From the NCBI GenBank assembly GCA_900319525.1, contig ONOU01000022.1, forward strand, positions 1 to 64,000: DNA of 64,000 nucleotides, given 5' to 3'. This DNA is from an uncultured Prevotellaceae bacterium (GTDB lineage: Bacteria > Bacteroidota > Bacteroidia > Bacteroidales > Muribaculaceae). Positions within the stretch are counted from its first letter, which is position 1, and each line of letters opens with the position of its first letter. Positions 44,735-53,774 of this stretch are shown one piece after another. The position numbers were made by a program, and so were the translations under genes. Under the pieces are notes generated by a model. It ran no database searches. It saw nothing but the letters and a program-made list of their open reading frames with translations, and was not told where the DNA came from.

Positions 44735-47464
44735 ATGAAGACGATCAGAAATATCTTGCTTGCCTTCATGGCTATCGTTATGGAAATTGCTGATGCTCAG
44801 ACATTCATCACAGGGATTGTCATGGATGCCGAGACTAAAGAACCCATTATAGGCGCCACCATTACAGATGCCAAGCATAACAAGGCACTCACCGTCACCC
44901 AAACTGACGGCAGTTTCTCTATACCTAATAATGATGAGATGACCCTGCGCATCACATCCATCGGATACAAGCCGCTGGTCACCTCACCCACAGCGAGCGG
45001 ACGCTACCTGCTGCAAGCCGAGGTGAGCGTGCTGGGCGAAGTGGTTGTCACCGCTCAAGAGAGCCGCGACCTGACCACGGCATCGCGCATCGAGAAGCAC
45101 GCCATGGAGCACTTGCAGCCCTCCAGCTTCACCGACCTGCTGGAGCTGCTGCCCGGCGGCCGCAGCATCGACCCGTCGCTCAATGTCCCCAACAACATCC
45201 ACATCCGCGAGATCGCCAGCGGCAACGGCAACTATGCGACCTCCTCGCTGGGAACAAGCTTTATCATCGATGGAGCGCCCATCTCGACCAATGCCAACAT
45301 GCAATACATCGCCGGGGCCTGGGACACACAGGCTACCAGCCGCGACAACACCAATGCCGGTGTGGACATGCGCGGCATCTCGACCGATGACATCGAGAGC
45401 GTGGAAATCGTCAGGGGCATCCCGTCGGTGGAATATGGCGACCTGACCAGCGGCCTGGTCAAGATCGAAAGGCGCCGCGGAGGCCATGACCTGAAGTTGC
45501 GCCTGAAGGCCGACATGGGGTCCAAACTGCTGTATGCAGCCAAGGACCTGGAATGGGAAAAGCGGCACCTATCATTGAACGTGAGCGCCGACTACCTGGA
45601 TGCCAAAGCCGACCCGCGCAACAAGCTCGAGAACTACAAGCGCGTCACCTTGTCGGCCCGCCTGCACAAGAAGTGGGAAAACGATGCCTGGCGCATGGCG
45701 CTGAGCACCAACATGGACTTTTCACACTCGCTGGACAACGACAAGGAGGACATCGACCAGACCTACAGCGCCGAGGATTCCTATAAATCGAGCTATAACC
45801 GCTACACGCTGCTGGCCGCACTGCAGCTAGACATGAAACGGGCGTCATGGCTCAAGGGTGCCGAGGTGACATTCTCGGCATCACGCGAGAATGACCTGAT
45901 TGAGCGCACCCGCCTCGTGCAGTTGTCGAGAATGACGGTAGCCCCCCTGTCGTGGGAACAAGGTGAAAATGATGCTTATATCCTCCCCTTCAAGTACTTG
46001 GGACATCAGGAGGTGGATGGCAAGCCCGTGAACGCCTACAGCAAGGTGAATGTCCGCCTGCAGGTACCCAACAATGTCGTTTCCAACACATTGCTGCTGG
46101 GTGCGGACTGGAACATGGACAAGAATTTGGGACGAGGACAGGTATTTGACCCACACACGCCCGTGTATCCCGGCATATCTTCACGCCAGCGTCCACTCAA
46201 GGAGATTCCCGCCCAGCACCGCCTGTCGGCCTACGCCGAGGAGAACATCAAGTGGCCCACGTCCATCGGCACGCTGGAGCTGGCTGGCGGCATCCGTGCC
46301 ACCACACTGCTGAACATCGACCGCGAATACGTCATGAACGGCAAGCTGTACTTGGATCCGCGCCTCAATGTGGGTTACTCCCTGCCACGGCTCTCGGCCT
46401 GGAACATGCCCCTGTTCATCCGCATCGCTGCCGGCATCGGCCAGCACACCAAGATGCCCACGATGGAACAGCTCTACCCGGAGCTGCTCTATATCGACTT
46501 CATCCAGCTCAACTACTATCACGACAACCCGGACTACCGGCGCATCAACCTGTTGACCTACATCGTCAATCCCCGCAACCTGGCGCTAGAACCGGCACGC
46601 AACCTCAAGAAGGAAATCTCGATTGATATCAACATGGGCGGCAACAGGCTGTCGGTCACGGCATTCCGCGAGAAGATGTCATCGGGATTCCGCTCCCAAT
46701 CCTATTATCAGACCTATCAATACAAGCAATATGACGCATCGGGCATCAATGCCGCGACCCTGACGTCACAGCCCCAATTAGAGACCCTGCCCTACGTCTT
46801 GATTGATGAGCTGGCCGGATATGGCAACTATACAAACGGCAGCCTGACCTTGAAAGAGGGCATCGAATACACCATCGAGACCAAGCGCTTTCCCGTCATC
46901 ATGACCCGTTTGACCATCAACGGCGCTTACTTCCGCACCACATATAATAACTCCATTGTCGATTCCTACCGCCCCAGCCAGGTCATTGATAACCGGCAGA
47001 TACAGTATGTCGGGCTGTATGCCAACGATGACGGTTCGGTAAGGGAGGCTTTCAACACCAATTTCACTCTCGACACCGATGTGCCCCGCCTCAAGCTGGG
47101 ATTCTCCATTTCGGCTCAATGCATGTGGTTCACGTCCTCGCAGCGCAAAGAAATCAGCAACTATCCCGTCCAGTATATCGCCCCCGATGGCAGCATTCAC
47201 GACTGGAAGGAAGAAGACGCTCAGGACACCTACCTGCGCTGGCTCGTGAGGGACAACACGCCATCGCTGTTTGAAAAAAACACGGTACCGTTTGCCATGA
47301 ACGTGAACTTCAAGGTCACCAAGAAGTTATTTGACGACAGGCTGAATGTGGCCATGTTCTGCAACAAGTTGTGGGACTACACGCCCGATTATGACAGCCG
47401 CGGCACGACAATCAGGCGCCACGTGACACCCTACTTCGGATTAGAAATGAACATCAAGATATGA
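44735..47464 (+). CDS. TonB-dependent receptor
   Basis: 909 residues. After a signal peptide (1-21), a carboxypeptidase-regulatory-like domain (FITGIVMDAETKEPIIGATI..., about 22-100) precedes the plug (SRIEKHAMEHLQPSSFTDLLELLPGGRSID) and a 22-strand barrel ending in YFGLEMNIKI. It imports a ligand across the outer membrane using TonB energy. There is no SusD partner next to it, so it is not a classical polysaccharide locus. It overlaps the following lipoprotein gene by 4 bp (ATGA). The gene set downstream suggests peptide or metal-chelate uptake. Confidence 0.88.
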   Translation: MKTIRNILLAFMAIVMEIADAQTFITGIVMDAETKEPIIGATITDAKHNKALTVTQTDGSFSIPNNDEMTLRITSIGYKPLVTSPTASGRYLLQAEVSVLGEVVVTAQESRDLTTASRIEKHAMEHLQPSSFTDLLELLPGGRSIDPSLNVPNNIHIREIASGNGNYATSSLGTSFIIDGAPISTNANMQYIAGAWDTQATSRDNTNAGVDMRGISTDDIESVEIVRGIPSVEYGDLTSGLVKIERRRGGHDLKLRLKADMGSKLLYAAKDLEWEKRHLSLNVSADYLDAKADPRNKLENYKRVTLSARLHKKWENDAWRMALSTNMDFSHSLDNDKEDIDQTYSAEDSYKSSYNRYTLLAALQLDMKRASWLKGAEVTFSASRENDLIERTRLVQLSRMTVAPLSWEQGENDAYILPFKYLGHQEVDGKPVNAYSKVNVRLQVPNNVVSNTLLLGADWNMDKNLGRGQVFDPHTPVYPGISSRQRPLKEIPAQHRLSAYAEENIKWPTSIGTLELAGGIRATTLLNIDREYVMNGKLYLDPRLNVGYSLPRLSAWNMPLFIRIAAGIGQHTKMPTMEQLYPELLYIDFIQLNYYHDNPDYRRINLLTYIVNPRNLALEPARNLKKEISIDINMGGNRLSVTAFREKMSSGFRSQSYYQTYQYKQYDASGINAATLTSQPQLETLPYVLIDELAGYGNYTNGSLTLKEGIEYTIETKRFPVIMTRLTINGAYFRTTYNNSIVDSYRPSQVIDNRQIQYVGLYANDDGSVREAFNTNFTLDTDVPRLKLGFSISAQCMWFTSSQRKEISNYPVQYIAPDGSIHDWKEEDAQDTYLRWLVRDNTPSLFEKNTVPFAMNVNFKVTKKLFDDRLNVAMFCNKLWDYTPDYDSRGTTIRRHVTPYFGLEMNIKI

Positions 47465-47844
47465 AAAAGACCATCCTCTATATCACCCTACTGCTGCTGG
47501 CGGCAGTCGCTACCGCGTGCGCCCCTCAAGAGGACGACATATTCACCACGGCCCGCATTACCGTGGCCGCTGGCGATGAGATTGCCATCAGCCGCATTCA
47601 GGCCCAAGTGCTCTTGACCAATGTAAACACCCGCCAGGCAGTGACGACAGCCGATTTCCAAGGACCTGCAGCTACCATCGAGCTATTGCGCGGTGCCTAC
47701 CAGATAGGCATCGAGGGCGTGGCCACATGCGAGATGCCTGATGGACAAGTACGCATCCGGCAATTCCGCTGCCAGAGCGACTATGTGGAGTTTGCCAGCA
47801 AGGACATGAACGAGATTACCCTTAACGCAATTTTCCTTGACTGA
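47461..47844 (+). CDS. Small putative lipoprotein
   Basis: 127 residues. MKKTILYITLLLLAAVATAC is a lipoprotein signal (Cys20), followed by an acidic stretch (APQEDD), as in Bacteroidetes surface-export signals. The rest is beta-rich and resembles a carboxypeptidase-D-like or transthyretin-like small domain (RIQAQVLLTNVNTRQAVTTADF), similar in style to the N-terminal part of the DUF4876-type protein downstream. It overlaps the receptor stop (ATGA) and ends one base before the barrel gene start. Probably a surface ligand-binding partner; not firmly identified. Confidence 0.7.
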   Translation: MKKTILYITLLLLAAVATACAPQEDDIFTTARITVAAGDEIAISRIQAQVLLTNVNTRQAVTTADFQGPAATIELLRGAYQIGIEGVATCEMPDGQVRIRQFRCQSDYVEFASKDMNEITLNAIFLD

Positions 47845-47845
47845 C

Positions 47846-49351
47846 ATGAAACGCCGACATCTCCTTCTCATCTGCTGCATGGCAGCCCTCGCAACGGCGA
47901 TGGCTTACAATGCCGACTCGGCTCTGGTCGAGCACACGTCACTGAGGCGCTCACCCATTCTCGAGGCGATGCGCAATCCCGCCCTGCATGGCATGGGCTA
48001 CCGCACATCATTCTCACAGCTGGCACTAGGCATCGACATGCAGCGCCAGTCCCAAGCCTTTGTCCCCGAGAAGGGCAAGGGTTACACCCTGCCCTACTTG
48101 GCTGTGAAAACCCACCTGAACCTGAATGACCGCACCACCGTGTGGGGATCAGCATCCTATACAACCGGCAAGCAACACGGCATCACCTGGAACTCGACGG
48201 CCGATTATGACATCCTGCAACCCTATATCCTCGCCGATACACTGGGCGGTGACACGCATCGCGAGCGGTATGCCATCAACGGCGGATATGCCCGACGCAT
48301 CAACCAGCGCATCTCGTTGGGTGGCGAAATGATGGTTAGGGCCGAGCAGGAATACAGGGACCGTGACCCGCGCATGAGGGGCATTGTCACCGACCTGACA
48401 TTGCGCCTGGGCATGGCCTGTAACTGGAACTCTTACCGCATGGGGGCTGCCCTGGAGGCCAACATCTACAAGCAGACAAACAGTGTCGCTTTTTACCACG
48501 AGGAAGGTGTTATTCCCGAGTACCAGATGACCGGACTAGGAACTGAATACAGCCGATTCTCGGGCGACAAGCGTAGCCTCTACTACGATGGTGGCGGCAT
48601 GGCACTGTTGCTGCATGCCTCACCGTCGAGCGGCAACGGCCTCTATGGTGACATCTCGCTAGACGAGCACCGCTATCACCGCAAACTCGCCGAGTACAAC
48701 TCCATGCCGCTCACCGACCTGTACCATGAGCACGTGGGCGCCACCGTGGGCTGGCGCCACAGGACGGCAAGCCAGAGGCAGATAACCGTGCTTGGGCACA
48801 TCGACTACACGCGCCACACGGGCAACGAGCACGTGGGAGGCACCTCCGACGCCCGTTACTTTCCCGTCATCGCCTGCTTGACCATGTACAAGGGGCACAC
48901 GCTGGACAGCCATCTGGGAATGGTATATTCACGGGGGCGCTGGAACATGGATGTGCAAGCCGGCTACCTGAGGACGAGCGAGGAATATGTGTATCCCAAC
49001 CGCCAGGACGAGGCCAGCCACGCCTATGGCAAGGTTAAGGGTCAGTGCTTTATCACTCCCCGCCAGGGGCTGATACTCACCCTGCAGGCCCATGCCGCCC
49101 AATACTTTAACACGAGCGAAAGGCTATCGATGCCCCTGGCCAACATGGCCCCGCATTTCATCGAGATGGTGCAACACAAGCATCATTTTGCCGCTGCCAG
49201 CTATACCGACCTGGCAGCAGCCCTGCGGGCCGATCTGGCATGGAAAAAGTCCCGCTACGGTCTTTTTGCCGAGGTGGGTAGCCAGGTAACCCTTTGCTCT
49301 GTGGGCGAGCAAGCAGTCATGCTACAGGCGTCAATAGGAATTACATTTTAA
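47846..49351 (+). CDS. DUF6850-type outer membrane beta-barrel protein
   Basis: 501 residues from ATG 47846 (a TTG at 47837 overlaps the previous gene and is rejected). A signal peptide (MKRRHLLLICCMAALATAMA) is followed by LRRSPILEAMRNPALHGMGY and many alternating barrel-type strands ending in VMLQASIGITF (terminal aromatic). The pattern fits the DUF6850 family found beside TonB receptors, but I assign it by memory of the pattern only. Probably an outer membrane pore or receptor partner. Directly after its stop lies a MITE-like element. Confidence 0.7.
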   Translation: MKRRHLLLICCMAALATAMAYNADSALVEHTSLRRSPILEAMRNPALHGMGYRTSFSQLALGIDMQRQSQAFVPEKGKGYTLPYLAVKTHLNLNDRTTVWGSASYTTGKQHGITWNSTADYDILQPYILADTLGGDTHRERYAINGGYARRINQRISLGGEMMVRAEQEYRDRDPRMRGIVTDLTLRLGMACNWNSYRMGAALEANIYKQTNSVAFYHEEGVIPEYQMTGLGTEYSRFSGDKRSLYYDGGGMALLLHASPSSGNGLYGDISLDEHRYHRKLAEYNSMPLTDLYHEHVGATVGWRHRTASQRQITVLGHIDYTRHTGNEHVGGTSDARYFPVIACLTMYKGHTLDSHLGMVYSRGRWNMDVQAGYLRTSEEYVYPNRQDEASHAYGKVKGQCFITPRQGLILTLQAHAAQYFNTSERLSMPLANMAPHFIEMVQHKHHFAAASYTDLAAALRADLAWKKSRYGLFAEVGSQVTLCSVGEQAVMLQASIGITF

Positions 49352-49356
49352 TTAAA

Positions 49357-49533
49357 GGGGACTTCTATAAATTACCAAAATGTGCATTATTTATGTTGAC
49401 TGTATTTTGTCTCTTTTTGGCAGATTTTACCTTATCTTCTTGCACCATAGCTCGCTATGCTGCTGCCAAGGTAAGTCAAAATCTGCTCAAAAATAAACCA
49501 AAATCCATGCCAAGCTAATTTATAGAAGTCCCC
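49357..49533. mobile_element. MITE-like element, 177 bp, perfect 18-bp terminal inverted repeats
   Basis: GGGGACTTCTATAAATTA (49357-49374) and its exact complement (49516-49533) bound a 177-bp segment with no transposase. A possible AAA target duplication flanks it (AAA at 49354-49356 and after 49533). Inside, TTGGCAG and CTGCCAA, and GCAGATTTT and AAAATCTGC, form further internal inverted repeats. It inserted between the barrel gene and the DUF4876-type gene, and its internal hairpins may affect readthrough. The parental insertion sequence is not in the window. Confidence 0.75.
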
Positions 49534-49576
49534 AAAAATACTAACTATCAACCAATTCATTAAAAACGACAAAAAA

Positions 49577-50815
49577 ATGAAGAAATTATTGTTATCTGGC
49601 ATCCTGATGATGCTCACTACCGTATTGTGTTTGACTTCATGCTCAAGCGATGATCCCATCCCCGTTATCCCTAACGCTGTGGTGACCCTTGAGATCCCGT
49701 CCAATCTGGAGAATACTGTCCTGTCGGGTGCCACTGCCACGCTGACCAACGTGCAGACCCAGCAAGTGACCACCGTGGACGGAACCCTGTTCACCAAGGA
49801 GGGCAATGACTACAAGGTGATGCTCAACAATCTGGAAGCCGGCACCTACAATGTTACCATCAACGGCCTTCTCGAGTTCACCATGAACGGTGTTGCCGGA
49901 CAGAAGGATTTTGAGGTCAAATCAGAGAATGTAGTCCTCAACGAGACCAACACGTCGATGAAGATGACCGTGTCCACATTCACTGCGCAGGGCGGTTTTG
50001 TCATCAGTGAGATTTTCTACACAGGCACGACAACCTCCGAGGGCCGCTCCTACAGTGGTGACCAGTACATCATCATCACCAACAACTCAGATGTCACCCT
50101 GTATGCCGACAGCATCGCCGTGCTTGAGTCAGCCTTCCTGACGACTACCAAGGAGGACTACACCCCCGACATCATGTCCACTCACTTCTCGGTACAGGCT
50201 TGCTACATGATTCCCGGTACTGGCAAGAGTGTTCCTGTGGAGCCGGGCAAGAGCCTCAAGCTGGCTGTCAACGCTATCGATCACACGGCCGAGCAAGCCG
50301 GTTCAATCAACTTGAGCGATGCTGACTTTGAGTTCTTTGACGAGACCTCCAACCCCAATTTCACCGATCCCGACGGTCAGGCACCCAACCTGGACAAGTG
50401 GTACTGCTACACCGCCACCATCTACCAGTTCCACAGCCGTGGCTTTAACTCTATGGCGATTGCCAAGATGAAGACCAGCAAGGAAGACTGGCTGCAGAAC
50501 TATGTGTATGATGCTACCTACCTGTTCACCTTTGGCGACTTCTCCAGGGAGATGACCAAGAGCGGCATCTACAAGGTGCCCAACGAGTGGATCCTCGACG
50601 GCGTGAACCTGAGCGTTGAGTCGGTGCGCGAGTGGAACGTGCTCGATGCCTCGATTGACGCTGGCTGGACCTACTGCGGCAAGGTGGACCGTGACGAGAC
50701 CCGCTTCAACAAGTCGGTAATCCGCAAGCAGGACGCCAATGGCAAGTACATCGACACCAATAATTCTACCAACGACTTCATTCCCGAGGCACCCGCATCG
50801 CTGCTCAACAAATAA
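49577..50815 (+). CDS. DUF4876-type lipoprotein
   Basis: 412 residues. The lipoprotein signal MKKLLLSGILMMLTTVLCLT ends near TSCSSDD (Cys about 23, followed by the Bacteroidetes SDD export-like motif). An N-terminal carboxypeptidase-like beta domain (VTLEIPSNLENTVLSGATATLTN, about 33-120) precedes a lamin-tail-like region (GGFVISEIFYTGTTTSEGRSYSGDQYIIITNNSD). This fits the DUF4876 family. It is likely surface-anchored, near the TonB receptor. It ends 5 bases before the M16 gene, so the two are co-transcribed. Confidence 0.72.
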   Translation: MKKLLLSGILMMLTTVLCLTSCSSDDPIPVIPNAVVTLEIPSNLENTVLSGATATLTNVQTQQVTTVDGTLFTKEGNDYKVMLNNLEAGTYNVTINGLLEFTMNGVAGQKDFEVKSENVVLNETNTSMKMTVSTFTAQGGFVISEIFYTGTTTSEGRSYSGDQYIIITNNSDVTLYADSIAVLESAFLTTTKEDYTPDIMSTHFSVQACYMIPGTGKSVPVEPGKSLKLAVNAIDHTAEQAGSINLSDADFEFFDETSNPNFTDPDGQAPNLDKWYCYTATIYQFHSRGFNSMAIAKMKTSKEDWLQNYVYDATYLFTFGDFSREMTKSGIYKVPNEWILDGVNLSVESVREWNVLDASIDAGWTYCGKVDRDETRFNKSVIRKQDANGKYIDTNNSTNDFIPEAPASLLNK

Positions 50816-50820
50816 GCTAG

Positions 50821-53631
50821 ATGAAACGCCACATTATTATATCACTTATTGCACTGGTGCTGCTGCCCCTGTGGGCGGCAGCCCAGTTGCCTCAAGACCC
50901 GAGCGTCAGAAAGGGAACCCTCAAGAATGGCATGACCTATTACATCCGGCACAATGCCAAGGAGGCCGGTCTTGCCGACTTCTACATCGCACAGCGTGTC
51001 GGTTCCATCCTTGAGGAGCCCCGCCAGCGAGGGCTGGCCCACTTCCTGGAGCACATGGCCTTTAACGGCACCAAGCATTTCCCCGGCAAGAACGGTAAAC
51101 CGGGCATCGTGCCCTGGTGTGAGAGCATCGGCGTGAAGTTTGGTGCCAACCTCAATGCCTACACCTCGATTGACCAAACGGTCTATCACATCGGTTCGGC
51201 ACCCCTCGTGCGCGAGGGAATCATCGACTCCTGCCTGCTAGTACTGCATGACTGGAGCCACTACCTGCTGCTCGAAGATAAGGAGATTGACAAGGAGCGC
51301 GGCGTCATCCACGAGGAGTGGCGCACCCGCCGTGCGGGAATGGCCGTGCAACGCATGCAGGAAGATGTCTTGCCCATCATCTATCAGGGGACAAAATATG
51401 AAGACTGCATGCCCATCGGCTCGATGGATATCGTTGACAACTTCCCCTATCAAGACCTGCGTGACTATTACCACAAGTGGTATCGTCCTGACCTGCAGGC
51501 CATCGTCGTCGTGGGTGACATCGACGTGGACAAGATGGAAAAGAAAATCAAGAAGGTGTTCTCGTCCATCCCCATGCCCAAGAAGGCCGCCGAGCGCATT
51601 TACTATCCCGTGAACGACAACGACAAGATGATTGTCGCCATCGAGAAAGATGCCGAGCAGCCCATTGTCCTGTGCCACCTGTATCAGAAACGTGATGCTA
51701 CCCCCGATGCCGAGAAAAACAGCGAGGCCTACCTGCGCGGCAGCTACATCGATGACCTCATCAGCACCATGCTCAACGACCGTTTTGCCGAGTTGCGCCA
51801 GCAGCCCGGCTCACCGGTGCAGAGCGCGTCAGGCCGCGCCTCGTCATTCTTCATCAGCCGCACCAAGGAGGCCTTTGCCATGAGCATCAGCTGCAAGCAG
51901 GACAACATCCTGGGCGGCATTATCGCTGCCGTGGGGATTGCTGAGCAGGCACGCCAGCACGGCTTCACCCAGAGCGAACTGGACCGTGCCAAGAAACTCT
52001 TCCTTAATGCCGCCGAGCGCCGCTACAACATGCGCAACGATTACCGCAACTCGCACTATGTCAACTCCTGCGTGAGCAACTTCCTGACGGGCGATCCGCT
52101 CGTGTCGGTGGAATATGAGTTAGACAATACCCGCAGGCTTGACCAAGAGGTGACGCTTGAAGAAGTGAACAAGGCCGTCAAGCAGCTGATTACCGACCAG
52201 AATCAGGTCGTAGTCATGTATGCTCCCGACAAGGCAGAGGTCGTCCTCCCCAACGAGGGGCAGATCGAACAAGTCATACTGGCTGCCCAGCGCCTCGCCT
52301 ATGCGCCCTATACCGAGCAGGCCTTGAGCGACCAACTGATTGGACAGCTTCCCCAACCCGGCACCATCGTCAGCGAGAAGGCTTATAAACATGGTTTTAC
52401 CGAGTTCACGCTGTCCAACGGCATGAAGGTGTATGCCCGCAAGACCGATTTCAGTGCCGACGCCGTTTCACTGGAGATGAATGGAGAAGGCGGCACCTCG
52501 CTCTATGGCGACGAAGACATTCCCAACTTCAGCATCCTTTCCAGCAGTGTGGCCGAGGCCGGTGTGGGCGATTATGATGCCCTCACGCTGCGCAAGATGC
52601 TCACTGGCAAGTCGGTGCGCGTCAGCCCGTCGATAGGGTCCGACGGCCAGAGCATCAATGGCGGTTCATCGGTCAAGGACATGAAGACCATGTTTGAGCT
52701 GGCCTACCTGTACTTCACCTCGCCACGGCGGGACACCACGGCCTTCAACGAGTTCATCAGCCGCAACCGCGCGTTCCTCACCAACCGCAACGCGTCGCCC
52801 AAGGTCGATTACAACGACTCGATCAGGGCTATCCTGTACGACCACCATCCCCGCATGGAGCCCGTTGTGCAATCGACGCTCGACCGCGTGAACTATGACC
52901 GCATCCTGGAGATCTATCGGGAATGCTTCAGCGACGCCTCCAATTTCAAGACGGTCATCATCGGCAACTATGACGAGACCGAGCTGCGCAACCTGCTGTG
53001 CCAATACCTGGCAACCCTGCCGTCCACAGGCAAGCATGCGCAGGCCGACTACAGCATCCTCCCGCACATCGTGGGCGGCCAGTCGGTGCACAAGTTCTCC
53101 AAGAAGATGGCGACACCGCTTGCCAACGTCAGCATCTATTACACTGCCGACGTGCCGTTCACCGCACAGAGCGACCTGGAGCTGGACTTCTTGAAGCGCT
53201 GCCTCTCCATCGCCTACACCGACTCGGTGCGTGAAGAGAAAGGCGGCACCTACGGCGTGAGTGTGGACTTTGAACTGGCCAAGGAAGACCAGCCCAATGC
53301 CACCTTCAAGATATCGTATAATGCCGACCCCGACCGTTATGAGGAGCTCAACCCGATTATCTACCAGCAGTTGCAGAACATAGCGGACAACGGGCCTCTC
53401 GAGTCCAGCATGTCAAAGGTCAAGCAGTACTTGACCAAGCAGTATGCCCAGATGGCCATCACCAACGATTATTGGAGCTACATCATCTGGCATGACCTGG
53501 ACGACGAGACGGATTTCGACAAAGACTATTGCAAGATGGTAGATAGCATGACGGCGGCCCAAGTGCAAGTCATGGCCCAGCGACTGCTCGCCGCAAAGCG
53601 TTGCATCGAGGTCACCATGCTCTCGGAGTAG
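50821..53631 (+). CDS. M16 family zinc metallopeptidase (pitrilysin/insulinase)
   Basis: 936 residues. A signal peptide (MKRHIIISLIALVLLPLWAAA) is followed by the active N-terminal domain with the inverted zinc motif HFLEHMAFNG (HxxEH, about 76-80) and a downstream Glu in KERGVIHEEWRTRR. Inactive-like M16 domains follow, and the C-terminal half has EEKGGTYGVSVDFEL. It is full-length for four-domain pitrilysins. It should cut peptides in the periplasm, which fits a role in degrading what the TonB receptor imports or in processing a surface complex. Followed by a strong terminator. Confidence 0.9.
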   Translation: MKRHIIISLIALVLLPLWAAAQLPQDPSVRKGTLKNGMTYYIRHNAKEAGLADFYIAQRVGSILEEPRQRGLAHFLEHMAFNGTKHFPGKNGKPGIVPWCESIGVKFGANLNAYTSIDQTVYHIGSAPLVREGIIDSCLLVLHDWSHYLLLEDKEIDKERGVIHEEWRTRRAGMAVQRMQEDVLPIIYQGTKYEDCMPIGSMDIVDNFPYQDLRDYYHKWYRPDLQAIVVVGDIDVDKMEKKIKKVFSSIPMPKKAAERIYYPVNDNDKMIVAIEKDAEQPIVLCHLYQKRDATPDAEKNSEAYLRGSYIDDLISTMLNDRFAELRQQPGSPVQSASGRASSFFISRTKEAFAMSISCKQDNILGGIIAAVGIAEQARQHGFTQSELDRAKKLFLNAAERRYNMRNDYRNSHYVNSCVSNFLTGDPLVSVEYELDNTRRLDQEVTLEEVNKAVKQLITDQNQVVVMYAPDKAEVVLPNEGQIEQVILAAQRLAYAPYTEQALSDQLIGQLPQPGTIVSEKAYKHGFTEFTLSNGMKVYARKTDFSADAVSLEMNGEGGTSLYGDEDIPNFSILSSSVAEAGVGDYDALTLRKMLTGKSVRVSPSIGSDGQSINGGSSVKDMKTMFELAYLYFTSPRRDTTAFNEFISRNRAFLTNRNASPKVDYNDSIRAILYDHHPRMEPVVQSTLDRVNYDRILEIYRECFSDASNFKTVIIGNYDETELRNLLCQYLATLPSTGKHAQADYSILPHIVGGQSVHKFSKKMATPLANVSIYYTADVPFTAQSDLELDFLKRCLSIAYTDSVREEKGGTYGVSVDFELAKEDQPNATFKISYNADPDRYEELNPIIYQQLQNIADNGPLESSMSKVKQYLTKQYAQMAITNDYWSYIIWHDLDDETDFDKDYCKMVDSMTAAQVQVMAQRLLAAKRCIEVTMLSE

Positions 53632-53656
53632 TCTCCAAATTCACTCCATATCCATC

Positions 53657-53697
53657 GCCCCCAAATGATTTTCACCTCACATTTGGGGGCAATTTTT
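53657..53697 (+). terminator. Terminator after the M16 gene
   Basis: GCCCCCAAATG (53657-53667) pairs perfectly with CATTTGGGGGC (53680-53690), followed by AATTTTT. Confidence 0.85.
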
Positions 53698-53744
53698 CAT
53701 CTAAATACCAACAAATGATGATTGTGTGAGAGGATTGAGATGTC

Positions 53745-53752
53745 TATTTTTG
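53745..53752 (+). promoter_or_regulatory. TATTTTTG promoter of the hemerythrin/LuxR gene
   Basis: TATTTTTGCATC lies 23 bases before ATG 53775. Confidence 0.55.
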
Positions 53753-53774
53753 CATCAACTTAGTGAACCCGTCC

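Noticed and set aside
49294..49518. 74-codon frame across the 177-bp element
   Set aside because: It begins inside the barrel gene and follows the element; no protein features.
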